The notes beneath the pieces were generated by a model. The model did no database searches, was not told where the DNA came from, and saw nothing but the letters and a program-made list of their open reading frames with translations. Shown piece by piece: positions 1 to 10,046 of a stretch of DNA of 64,000 nucleotides. The position numbers and the translations under genes are program-made. The stretch's first letter is position 1. Every line of letters begins with the position of its first letter. The stretch comes from Phallusia mammillata (Eukaryota; Chordata; Ascidiacea; Phlebobranchia; Ascidiidae): NCBI GenBank assembly GCA_003260075.1, contig QLIY01000114.1, positions 177,238 through 241,237 on the forward strand, written 5' to 3'.

Positions 1-1504
1 CTTTATATTCTTGCCAGTTTCTATGGAAATTAACACTTCCGTTAAATCGTCTTTGAAAAACCTGCCAGGTACAAAATAACACTTTTGTTATCTGGATTAA
101 AGGGGGGGGGGGGAAAGTCATTTTTGTGTTGAAACAATAATAATTCACCGAGCCAAAATTCGCCCTCCATGTTTCCGAATCCATCTTTATATTCTTGCCA
201 GTCTCTATGGAAATTAACACTTCCGTTAAATCGTCTTTGAAAAACCTGCCATGTACAAAATAACACTTATGTTATCTGGATTAAAGTTTATTTTACATAT
301 TTTTGTTTTACCTTCCAACCGTCGATACTGACTTCGCTCTTTTTATTACTTATGGACTCTTCGGTGATGTTTGGCAACCGGCGCTCGATATCTCCAAAAG
401 AGCAAAAGAAAAAAATGCAAATTAAAAAAATCTCACCCTTTTTTGACCGCAAAAAGAATAACCTAAAATTACGATTCAGTTATATCTATCATCAAAAGAT
501 CAAATACCAATTGGAAAAGCAAACATATTTATACACGGGGGGGGGGGACAAAAGAGCAAAAGAAAAAAATGCAAGTTAAAAAAATCTCACCCGTTTTTGA
601 CCGCAAAAAGAATAACCTAAATTTACGATTCTGTTACATCTACCATCAAAAGATCAAATACCAATTGGAAAAGCAAACATATTTATACACGGTAAACCAA
701 AACAAAAAATAATCTCATTGATCTGGCTTGTAAGATTGAAGGTCTTACAACCTTGCGTGTTCAATATTGGATATTAATTGCTCCAGAAGTTGATCGTTTT
801 TGGGGGGGGGGTAATCTCATTGATCTGGCTGCCGAACTGGGTTCATTTGTAGATCTTTTCTTGTTCTGTTTACTGTAAATTATTACGAATATTTACGGGC
901 GCTGTAAACAAAATAAAATCAAATTGAATTGANTCAAATTCAAACGGTTCGTTGCAACGGCCAAAATTTCACTAGTGGAAAAATCCATAAGACAAACACA
1001 AATTATTAAATCGCAATATTAATACGTTACAGGCTGCCAAACTGGGTTCATTTGTAGATCTAATATTTTAATAAAAGCTTTCTGGTCTTGAGATGCAAAA
1101 TGAGAGAAAAGTTTAATTTTTAGTTTAAATATCGAAACATGATTTGATTGTTGAGCAATTTTACCTTGAAGTTTTTTTCTCATTTCCTGCTTGAATTCTT
1201 CCAAATCTAACGCTTCTCCTTTTTCACCCTTTATGCCGGGTATTCCCCTCGGTCCCAGCCCACCAGGCAAACCAACTTCCCCTTTAGGACCCACTGGCCC
1301 CTTCGACCCAGGGGTTGGCTTTCCTCTAGGACCCAACTTTCCAGGCGGGCCAACGTCTCCCTTTTCACCTTTGCTACTTAGCAAGCTCCCAGGTGTCACA
1401 GTGACGTCATCGCCACATGATGCAACGTTGACGTAACTGCACTTTTGTTGTCCGTTGACCAGTGACATAAAGCACGTCAGAATCGCAATCAATTGCATGA
1501 GCAT
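1..1504 (-). CDS. Ficolin-like collagen + fibrinogen-domain protein, partial (3' end off the left edge)
   Basis: Secreted lectin-like protein, read from three exons on the minus strand. Exon 1 (1504-1165) starts at ATG 1504, with a second ATG at 1498. It encodes a signal peptide ([14 protein letters not shown]), a Cys-containing N-terminus ([19 protein letters not shown]), a short collagen stretch of about 16 G-X-Y triplets ([16 protein letters not shown] and on) and an acidic helix ([13 protein letters not shown]), and ends phase 1 at GTAAAA. Exon 2 (391-312) gives [18 protein letters not shown] and ends in DGWK. Exon 3 (245-149) begins [16 protein letters not shown] and ends GEFWLG, the classic start of a fibrinogen C-terminal domain. 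All phases agree with the complete paralogue at 15997-18909. A second copy of the start of exon 3 (61-1) lies beyond the G-run at 104-113 and is probably the other haplotype. The remaining FBG exons lie outside the window. Family knowledge: such proteins bind acetylated sugars; binding here is inferred. Confidence 0.88.
397..720. repeat. Intron block duplicated across a G-run
   Basis: Positions 397-536 and 550-690 are near-identical copies separated by a G-run at 537-547. The block lies in intron 1 of the minus-strand collagen/FBG gene. A similar join is present at 802-811, and a single N at 933 marks another contig join. Nothing coding is seen. Confidence 0.75.
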
Positions 1505-2284
1505 GTTTCTTTAAATTAATTTTCCTGCATATCAAAACGTGTGTTTTACATTTCTGTTCGCTAAGTTTGTTTCACAAATGAAATACTATCTGATAGCGGT
1601 TTCAAAGAATAAACTGTTAAAACATTATTAATCACAATTGCCAGCAAAAGTTAAAACATCAAATAAAATTTAAATAACCAGCTTTTTGTTGCCTTTAAAG
1701 TCTTAAAAATAAAATGTCCTAATCTCATAAGTTAGCTTTATTTTTTTGTATTCCTGACAAACAGAGATTTTTGTTTCTGATATGAAACCCCAAGAAAGAT
1801 GAAAAAACGTGCTAAAAGAAACTTAAACACTGATCGTTAAACTAAATATTGCACAATTTTCCAAACCAGCAAACCTGCCAATTCATGTCAGACAGTGTCT
1901 AAAAATGGACATTTTGTTCACTTACTTAAGTCATTAAATCTGATCCAGATTTCAAAACACAGACAGTCATGTGACAGATCCAAGTCACGGCAAATCCAGT
2001 AATATATCAACTTTTCTTGCTAGCGTTGCTTTGCAGCAATCCTAAACAAAAAGACGACAACAGTAAAACTCACGGGTTCATAAATAGATCTGTGTTGGCA
2101 GGAATTTAAATAACCCGACAAGTACTTTAAAAAAACCAATGAGTCAAATTTTGGTATGAAATGGAAGTCGAAGTGAAACAGTCACACAAAAACTCTATTT
2201 GGAAAGATGCGACCATTAGCAATAGCCTAAAGTTTTATCTAATCAAATCTTTTTTTCTAGGTTGCTACCTGTGCTTGCGAATCA
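1505..2284. other. Upstream region of the minus-strand collagen/FBG gene, no gene seen
   Basis: AT-rich sequence 5' of the ATG at 1504. I find no convincing exon. It should contain the promoter and 5' UTR of the FBG gene, but I cannot point to a TATA box or other element with confidence. Confidence 0.5.
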
Positions 2285-2645
2285 TGGCACTTAAGAGCAA
2301 CCGATCGCTCTAAGCTTAAAAGTTTTGAATGTACTGCCATCGGCGCTTGCTAAGAATTTCATGTAAAGGACATAGGATAAACAATTCCATATTAAAAAAA
2401 CTAAAAGTACAACAGCAATTTATTAGATTTGTACAAAAACAACGTCTAAAATATTATGGACACATAAATCGACACCACAAAACTTTGGAATATTTGTGGT
2501 AACATGGACGACCCCGCGGCAAGAGATCAAGGGGAAGGCAAATACCGCAATATATAGAGCAAATTAAACATGCAGTGAATGCCACATCACCTGTGGAGCT
2601 AGTTTGATGCTGCTCGAACCAACAGAGCTGAAAACAAATATGTGG
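2285..2645 (+). mobile_element. LINE-type reverse transcriptase C-terminal tail, degenerate
   Basis: In one plus-strand frame (about 2445-2610) the translation reads [19 protein letters not shown], a stop, HGRPRGKRSRGRQ and then a YIEQIK-type helix. This is the basic tail typical of non-LTR retrotransposon polyproteins (pattern RRLxxxGHIxR...GKRxRGRxxxxxxDxI). In-frame stops make it a dead copy. The same roughly 350-bp block, more decayed, recurs at 34535-35350 and again at 35690-35820. The family assignment rests on pattern memory; the clade is not determined. Confidence 0.6.
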
Positions 2646-3518
2646 CAGCGTCAAACTGCTAAGCGGATGACACGCTTATGTGAGCAGTAAGAAAGTTTGT
2701 TTTTTAATCAGCTCGTCTACCGGTCACGACATATACGAGTGACACCGGGGTGTGGCAAATAAACGCCCAACTTGAAAATCAACATTTTAAACGATATTTC
2801 CAAATTCTATCACTTCAGGATATGCTAAAGAGGCTTACCTTTGCAACCAAAAAGGTTTATGCAAGTTTCATAAAAATATTTTATATCCAATTGCAACGGA
2901 AGTTTTTATGCCTTCTGACAATGTTTCGTTATAGTCCAAATTGATTTTATAAAATGCAAGTTTAATATAATTGCAATGAACAGGAACATGTTTGTCCGCA
3001 GGCAACACGTATTGTTTCGCTTTGGCAGTATATCGGCCGCATACATCAGTGTACAAGGTACACGGCCCTCCAGTTTGCTTGGACTTACATCCTGAAATAC
3101 CTTTTCTCATTCCACCTGTTCGCTGCCACAACTGAGCATAAAACACAGAGGTAGCGGGTTTGAAATAAATAAGGAAAGTTTCAACTTCCTTATACGAGTA
3201 ATAAAAACAAAGCAGTTAACCGACCATTTGAGTTTCGTCACATAATGTCAGAACCCATGGAAAATTAACGCAAACGGTAACGAATTTCACTAAATGGGAA
3301 GATGCGCAGACTGAAACAAAGTAAGAGACAATTGTTTAATATTCAACCCGTATTTTCTTACACTATCACGCAAGCACTTCAGTAATAACATACTGTCAGC
3401 GAGTCACCACACGTACTTCAGAAAAAAAATGCACTGTAGTTTTTCAAAAAAGTAGGGTAGATTTTGTCATCTAAAGCGGCTATAGGTTAAACAAGACAAA
3501 AAAGCACTTACGTAAGTT
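2646..3518. other. Intergenic, no supported feature
   Basis: AT-rich non-coding sequence between the LINE fragment and the hAT element. Only short chance open frames are present, with no family similarity that I recognise. Confidence 0.4.
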
Positions 3519-3526
3519 CCTTAATA
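3519..3526. repeat. Target-site duplication, left (CCTTAATA)
   Basis: Eight bases immediately outside the left terminal repeat of the 3527-5420 element, identical to 5421-5428. Confidence 0.85.
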
Positions 3527-5420
3527 CAGGGGTGCAAAAAATTTTTCGGAATCTGGTAGCGCGCAAAAAATTTTAGTAGCACATGCATTTTTGTGTATGT
3601 GTCTTTTTCCACCTAATGCACAACCTTTTCGCTACTAATAGCTGTATCGCATGTCCCTATTTTACAAACGGCCACCAAATGTCTCGAATTGTTTATAATT
3701 TAGTGATTTAAAGAATTTTATGTCTTATCCATAGATTGAACTGAACAGCTTTAATGATTTGTTTCAATTGTTAATGACGCCACTATCTAAATTGTTAAGT
3801 TGCTTGTTGCCTGACATTTGACATTGTTTGCACACAATAGCGTACCAAAAAATCTGTCACGTATTGCTACCGAGACTAGCCCCGAAAAATCTATTTATAC
3901 CAGTTTTATAGCCTAATCAATGCATTACCGCCAACACATATACTTCCATATACAGTTTCGCGACCGCACTAATTCGTCTGTCTCCGGGTACGCATACGAC
4001 GGCAGGTTGTGGAGCACTGTGCTTCGATAACATCACGGCATAGTCTATTGGCATAGGTTTTGCTCGATATCCAGTTTTTAACCCGACGCCTGACAAATCG
4101 TAGTTAAAATTGCTGATTCGGCAAATCGGTCTTTCGGCTCGTCTCATATGTGCTCAGATACGAACAGCAAACGTCCAAACCGGACGCAGAGATTGTGTTG
4201 CNTAGGCCTACCATATTTCCATCCCCAAAAAGGAGGACACATTGTTGCAAAGAACATAAAAAAAAAACAATTTAAGGCCCACCAAAAATAAAAGCTTTAG
4301 AAATTAAATGATATACAATATAGTTTGACGTTTATCACACCACAACATTAAAATAAGTATTTTAAAAAAGGAAAACCTGTATTTTTTGAAAAATAAGCTG
4401 AAGATCTATATTTTGCTGTTTTAAATAGCACAATTGTCACATATGTATTTGATAAATCAGAAATTTCTTTAAAAGGGGGACATTTGGGAAGTTTTTCTTT
4501 TCCTCGGAGGACAACTTGTTTTTTTGTCAAAAAGGAGGACATGTCCTCCAAAAACAAGACGTATGGTAGGCCTAGTTGCAACGGCAACTGAGTCAAAAAT
4601 CCATGCAAAGTGATCGTTCGCAAAATTAGTTGCAGAAATGGCAGACTAAAGCACGTTTTACTCGTTTATAAAAGTATCGGTATTTGTTCCGATGCCACCT
4701 AAGTATCGGATGAGTAGCGATGCCACAAATAGCATCAGGTAATACTGTATTATCAGGCTAACTCTAAATACAACAACATTTATTGATTTATGTTATATGA
4801 CGCATCATACGAAGATTTGAAATTATGACCTCAGCATATTTTTGTGGCAAACGTTTTATGCCAAAATATTGCGTATTTTCAAATCTATTAGCTACAATCC
4901 GTTGAAAATGTTTGTGCGACGTGAGTGACGTGTTGTTGAGTGCATGTTTTGAGACACGTGTGCGATTGTATCCTAACCACGACGATCAGCATCACATTCG
5001 CGCCCAATGTGTGAGAAGGCTTGTTATGATAGTGAAAAGTAAATGTTCTTTTTAGGTTGTAAAAACGTGTGCGGAAATCACTACTTCAACTGTCACGTCG
5101 TGTCAATTGATGATTGCACATTTTACACAGTTACCGTAGCATCGCGATAGTGCCTCATAAAATAAGCTACTCACGTAATTCGGTCGCGGCTTGACTCAAG
5201 CGTGTTTTTCGCGAAAACAATATTGTTAGATCGTTGCCTACTCTCTATTTTTCTGCTAATTGTGCCACTTCATCAGTACTTTATTATTATTCTAAAAACA
5301 TTTTTGAGAATTAATTAAAAAATATATAGACCACCTTTAATTGTGACTACAAACTGCGGTCGCGCACGCAAGTTTATTGGTCGCGCGGCGCGACCGTGCG
5401 ACCGCATTTTTGCACCCCTG
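3527..5420. mobile_element. Non-autonomous hAT-type DNA transposon, 1.9 kb, with perfect 8-bp target duplication
   Basis: The left end is CAGGGGTGCAAAAAA at 3527 and the right end is the reverse complement, TTTTTGCACCCCTG, ending at 5420. The 8-bp duplication CCTTAATA flanks it at 3519-3526 and 5421-5428. The CAGGGGTG terminal motif and 8-bp duplication are hallmarks of hAT elements. No transposase reading frame is visible, so it is presumably mobilised in trans. Near the right end there is a GC-rich stretch with repeated GGTCGCGC-type words. A second element is nested at 4203-4574. The target-site copies are identical, suggesting a fairly recent insertion. Confidence 0.85.
4203..4574. mobile_element. 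MITE nested inside the hAT element
   Basis: A 13-bp perfect terminal inverted repeat, TAGGCCTACCATA at 4203-4215 and TATGGTAGGCCTA at 4562-4574. The flanks are gttgcN at 4197-4202 and gttgca at 4575-4580, a plausible 6-bp target duplication blurred by one N. The interior repeats the word AGGAGGACA near both ends. It has no coding capacity and must be younger than the host element. Confidence 0.7.
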
Positions 5421-5511
5421 CCTTAATACAACCCAGAAAGAAAGCTCAAAGGTGCATGTTGTTTAAAAAAGTTTCAAACCCTTAAACCGAGTTGCCCCCA
5501 AAACACACGTC

Positions 5512-7125
5512 AGTTTGTCACTGATTCACTTGGCCCGCAGGTTAGAAACGCAGTCATTTAGAAATGCAAGATTGTTGTTTACGCAAATTTGTCGGGTAAA
5601 TACAGCGAGTGTATGACGAAACACAGGTGATGCGAAAACGGGTAGAGCGTTGGCTTTAGGCCTTTTTTCAGCTGGATAGTATGAAAACAAAGCTAAAAGT
5701 TATACAGTTAAATAATAGAACCGCAGCAATAATTCATAATTATGGTCCCTTCAAGACACAAGGTACGCTTGTGCCAAGCACTTATATTATCCGAATAGGA
5801 ATTGGTCTAAAACTTCGGCCCATGTGCTATCAAACTTTAAAAAAATGCTTGTCAAAATAATGCAAGAGGAATGAAATAACAATATTTTTTCATCAACATC
5901 ATGCAATGTTTTCTGAAATGATCTAATAAAATTAATTTTGATGAATTCGGTTACATTCGGCAATTTTGAAGAATCAACAATGAAGATCAACTGTGATTAA
6001 AGTATTCACAAACAAATGATAACATTAAATAATTGCTGACATCGGTCAACCATGTAATTGTAAATTGTTTACCCTATCGCATTAAATAAAGTCTTTTAGA
6101 AGCATTTTTTTCTTGTCCAGATGAATTTGGTAGGGTATCAAAGACAGCAACAGTACCAGTGGAAAATGTCATCTCTTCATATGCATGCAATCTTTTAAAA
6201 ACAAGAAACTGTTTTATTGCCAGAAAATTTGACAGAATTAGACAAATTAAACCAGAAGCCATCCACCCTTGACATGCATTTTTTTAAAATCTTACCACAT
6301 CTTGGTTTGAAGTGCTGTTCCCCCCCCCCCAGTTTGTCACTGATTCACTTGGCCCGCAGGTTAGAAACGCAGTCATTTAGAAATGCAAGATTGTTGTTTA
6401 CGCAAATTTGTCGGGTAAATACAGCGAGTGTATGACGAAACACAGGTGATGCGAAAACGGGTAGAGCGTTGGCTTTAGGCCTTTTTTCAGCTGGATAGTA
6501 TGAAAACAAAGCTAAAAGTTATACAGTTAAATAATAGAACCGCAGCAATAATTCATAATTATGGTCCCTTCAAGACACAAGGTACGCTTGTGCCAAGCAC
6601 TTATATTATCCGAATAGGAATTGGTCTAAAACTTCGGCCCATGTGCTATCAAACTTTAAAAAAATGCTTGTCAAAATAATGCAAGAGGAATGAAATAACA
6701 ATATTTTTTCATCAACATCATGCAATGTTTTCTGAAATGATCTAATAAAATTAATTTTGATGAATTCGGTTACATTCGGCAATTTTGAAGAATCAACAAT
6801 GAAGATCAACTGTGATTAAAGTATTCACAAACAAATGATAACATTAAATAATTGCTGACATCGGTCAACCATGTAATTGTAAATTGTTTACCCTATCGCA
6901 TTAAATAAAGTCTTTTAGAAGCATTTTTTTCTTGTCCAGATGAATTTGGTAGGGTATCAAAGACAGCAACAGTACCAGTGGAAAATGTCATCTCTTCATA
7001 TGCATGCAATCTTTTAAAAACAAGATACTGTTTCAATGCCAGAAAATTGGACAGAATTAGACAAATTAAACCAGAAGTCATCCACCCTTGACATGCATTT
7101 TTTTAAAAACTTACCACATCTTGGT
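5512..7125. repeat. About 800-bp block present twice around a C-run
   Basis: Positions 5512-6319 and 6331-7125 are near-identical at an offset of 819 bases, differing at a few percent of sites and separated by a C-run at 6320-6330. This is the largest clean example of the overlap-plus-homopolymer pattern in the window, and the two copies are most simply two haplotypes of one locus. Both copies carry the short minus-strand open frames described in the next entry. Confidence 0.8.
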
Positions 7126-7460
7126 TTGACAAGCTGTATTACTTTTTGTAAGGCTTGCAATCTTATAATTGAATCATGAGTGTGTAGTTAACACTGTTTA
7201 GCATTGTTGGTCTTTATACAGGCAGATCTAAAAAATAAACATGAGATTAGACAGTGAGAAGTCAAAAATAACAGATGGAGGTTCTATTATAAGCCTTACC
7301 ATCTCCTTTCTTGTCAGCATAATCTATAAGTAAAAAACAGCAAACCACAAAATCTCACTGTAAATAAAATAGAATATAACATTAAGACTAGAATAGACTT
7401 CTGTTCCTTTCTTGTAAATGTGGTCAATCACCAAACATTCTTGAAGGTAAATGAGGCACC
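5787..7460 (-). other. Possible unidentified minus-strand gene or pseudogene
   Basis: Several minus-strand pieces look like exons: about 7452-7378 (CLIYLQECLVIDHIYKKGTE...), 7325-7304 (YADKKGDG before a GTAAGG), about 7157-7113 (LQALQKVIQLVKPRC before GTAAGT), 7050-6893 (RLHAYEEMTFSTGTVAVFDT...) and 6760-6606 (SFQKTLHDVDEKILLFHSS...). The last two also occur in the duplicate copy at 6262-6074 and 5990-5787. I do not recognise a family. The phases of successive pieces do not all join, and the fourth piece runs into a stop exactly at its donor-like site, so this could be a decayed gene or chance. Low confidence is intended. Confidence 0.25.
5972..6001 (+). pseudogene. Relic resembling the last codons of an FBG exon
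   Basis: The plus strand reads EESTMKINCD then stop, closely matching the C-terminus of the FBG genes in this window (KESTMKIRCG, GSTMKIRCD), including a 19-base exact stretch. Upstream sequence does not continue as FBG coding. The second copy is at 6791-6820. It is either a tiny relic of an FBG last exon or a coincidence; the same bases also lie inside one of the doubtful minus-strand frames. Confidence 0.35.
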
Positions 7461-8100
7461 TGCATGAAAATGATATTACGTCAATTAATGTCAGGTGATT
7501 ATAAACTTGTACACCACAGGTTTTTACAAAAATGATACTTAGCAACATAATCAAGTTTTAGCTCTAATTAAAGAATGTTGTGTAGTCCAATGATAACAGT
7601 ACACTTAACACTGAATATCACTGTCACAATACCTACAGCGGAGCTCTTCAGTTCTTAAAAAGCCCATGTCTTGTTATAGCTGATGTATATTGCAAGTGTA
7701 GGTTCAATAATCAAGATAGCTAAAATCAATGCTCTAAAAATACTGTACACAAAAAAAAAACACGAGTAAAAAAGAACTTTTTCAAAATGGTTCATAATGT
7801 GAATGCAAAAACAATTCATTATTGCTGATCATATTGTGTCAACAAATATTTTTGCATGCATCTGTGGTGCAGTTTTAGTTTTTTTTTTATGCCATGTTAG
7901 AGCAATAAATTGTGTACACTTATAGCAGCAGTATTTACTGTACAACATGCAGTACATCCTATATAAATACAAATACGAGAAGAAAGCATGCACTTTGGTT
8001 TTTACTTTCAGGTAAAAATAAAACATTAGAATTAGTTGATAGACAGGGTTTTCCAAAATAAATTGTCCTTGTATTTGCATTCCTTATATAAGTGGTTAAA
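7461..8100. other. AT-rich non-coding stretch
   Basis: Nothing supportable is seen beyond A/T-rich simple sequence (an A-run at 7750-7759 and a T-run at 7881-7888). Confidence 0.4.
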
Positions 8101-8689
8101 CTTCACAAAAAACAGCTTTACACAGAAACAACATCAACAAAAAAGCCAGAGGCTTTTGACTAAATAGTGAAGGGGCTGATATTTAAATATTTTTCGGATA
8201 AAAGTCTCTTATTTTGCTTTTCCAACTTGATTTTGAGTTAATTTATTGATGTTTTGAATTTGCGCGATGCGCAGTCAGGCGTAACCTGCAAAGCAATTTC
8301 ACCATTCACAACGTTTCAATTACAATTTTGAAATATTCACTTTTTTACCCCCCCCCCTCAGGCGTAACCTGCAAAGCAATTTCACCATTCACAACGTTTC
8401 AATTAAATTTTTGAAATAATCACTTTTCAGATAGCCTAATTATTACTAATAAGTTATCTACAATTAAACAAACTTTCGTTTAAATCAAGTACCAAGTTTA
8501 TGCTGCCAGGCATAGTACCAAGTTCATAGAGCTCTTCTGGCAAATGTATTTTTATTCTGACGTTTTTTTTTTTTCAGTTCCACAAAATGTGTTTAAAGCA
8601 GTTTGAAAAATCACCCCCCCCCCAGCCTAATTATTGCTAGTAAGTTATCTACAATTAAACAAACTTCCATTTAAATCAATCAGCTATTG

Positions 8690-8790
8690 CTGCCACGCAT
8701 AGTATCAAATTTATAGAGCTCTTCTGGCAAATGTATTTTTATTTCGACGTTTCGACGTCCTATACAGGTCGTCTTCATCTGGGTAAATAT
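8690..8790 (-). mobile_element. Penelope-like element terminal remnant
   Basis: Reading minus, the sequence runs ...GATGAAGACGACCTGTATAG, GACGTCGAAACGTCG, then AAATACATTTGCCAGAAGAG. The pattern of a GATGAAG block followed by CGAAACGT is common at the ends of Penelope-like and related retroelements. Related words recur at 8530-8560, 13765-13800 and 20215-20310. Assignment is by pattern only. Confidence 0.4.
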
Positions 8791-8895
8791 CACTGAATGC
8801 GACTCTATAACTTGAAACTTCAATTTACTTAATATTACGTAACATCATAGTATCAGTAAAGCATTAAAAATCGTAGACAATTTTACACTGTAAAG

Positions 8896-9271
8896 CAAGG
8901 ATGCACAATCTTTTCGCTATGACGGCCGCCTCGCAGATTCTTATTTCACCAACGACCGTCATTTGCCTGCTTGCTTGATTTTAAAATTAGTGATGTAAAC
9001 TAGTAGGCCTACAATATATATATATACTTTTCGGATTGTTTGCACACAATAGACATACAAACAAGTCTGACGCATATGGCTACTAGGCTGGGAATACTTT
9101 TTTCAGTCCCACAAAATGTGTTTAAAGCTGTTTGAAAATCAAAATACCAGCAATAAGGGTTTTCATTTACGTCACGCCTGCAAATACATTTATTTTGATA
9201 TACATGTTTACGGCCGTAAAATTCGTCTACACGGCCGCATGTGGCCGTTCGTCCGCAGTTATGCACCCCTG
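8896..9271. mobile_element. hAT-type MITE with perfect 8-bp target duplication
   Basis: The left end is CAAGGATGCACAA at 8896 and the right end is TTATGCACCCCTG, ending 9271. CTGTAAAG occurs at 8888-8895 and again at 9272-9279. The ends match the CAGGGGTGCA family seen at 3527, 25229 and near 15420, with one base mutated at the left tip. The interior is rich in CGGCCG words, and there is no coding capacity. Confidence 0.8.
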
Positions 9272-9431
9272 CTGTAAAGCAACAAGTATTGCTACCAAAC
9301 GTCAATTCGCTAATATTCTAGTTAATTTTGCACCTAACAATTTGCAAAACACCTATTATGTGACGTCGGCCTATGTCGCTTTACAGTCATGACGTCACAT
9401 GACCCGAAAACGCAGGGGTTCATTCTTAAAC

Positions 9432-10045
9432 AAAATAATGTAGAATGCAATAAATTGTCACGACATGTTTTTCTCCGGTTCTTAACCTACAAGTAAGGGT
9501 TTTGGCCCAATAGCCACTGTTCGGACATTTCAATCAACTTGTTGACCCGATCACCCACCTGTAAAAGAATGGTTCCTCGTCTACAAATATTTTTAACACG
9601 CGATATGACTTGTGCGGCAGGCCCCCCCCCCTCTTAACCTACAAGTAAGGGTTTTGGCCCAATAGCCACTGTTCGGACAATTCAATCAACTTGTTGACCC
9701 GATCACCCACCTGTAAAAGAATGGTTTCTCGTCTACAAATATTTTTAACACGCGATATGACTTGTGCGGCAGTAAATTGGTTTCCTTGCGTGGTTTCGAA
9801 TGCAGATTTTGCGCAGACTTTCTCTTAACTTAGTTCCGATTTAGTTTTATGAATGGATTTTCTCATGTCATTGCGACAAAACAGCATCTGTTTATTAACG
9901 CTACGATCCAAACAGCGGATAAACAAAACAATTCAGCACCGCAGATGCGGATATTTGAACTAGGTTTCGAAAGGAGAAATTGCGACACATGGAAATAATG
10001 GCAGCCTATAGGGATTGTTTTTCAACATTTTTTACTTTCATTTTA
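9432..10045. repeat. Short duplicated intergenic block
   Basis: The segment 9480-9620 is repeated at about 9633-9772 after the C-run 9622-9631 (overlapping contig ends). No gene is seen in the remainder. Confidence 0.6.
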
Positions 10046-10046
10046 A

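Larger units (their letters stand above)
8110..9430. repeat. Dispersed block, paralogous to 13455-14150
   Basis: The block from about 8128 (agaggcttttgactaaatag) to about 9420 (catgacccgaaaacgc) is matched, with point changes and indels, by 13460-14120. It contains C-run joins at 8348-8357 and 8614-8623 with short local repeats on both sides, a Penelope-like terminal remnant (8500-8790) and a hAT MITE (8896-9271). No gene is seen. Confidence 0.65.

Noticed and set aside
1191-1436. Proline/glycine-rich plus-strand frame
   Set aside because: Exact antisense of the collagen exon on the minus strand; the sense frame has the signal peptide, G-X-Y triplets and splice site. The same holds for 16065-16289.
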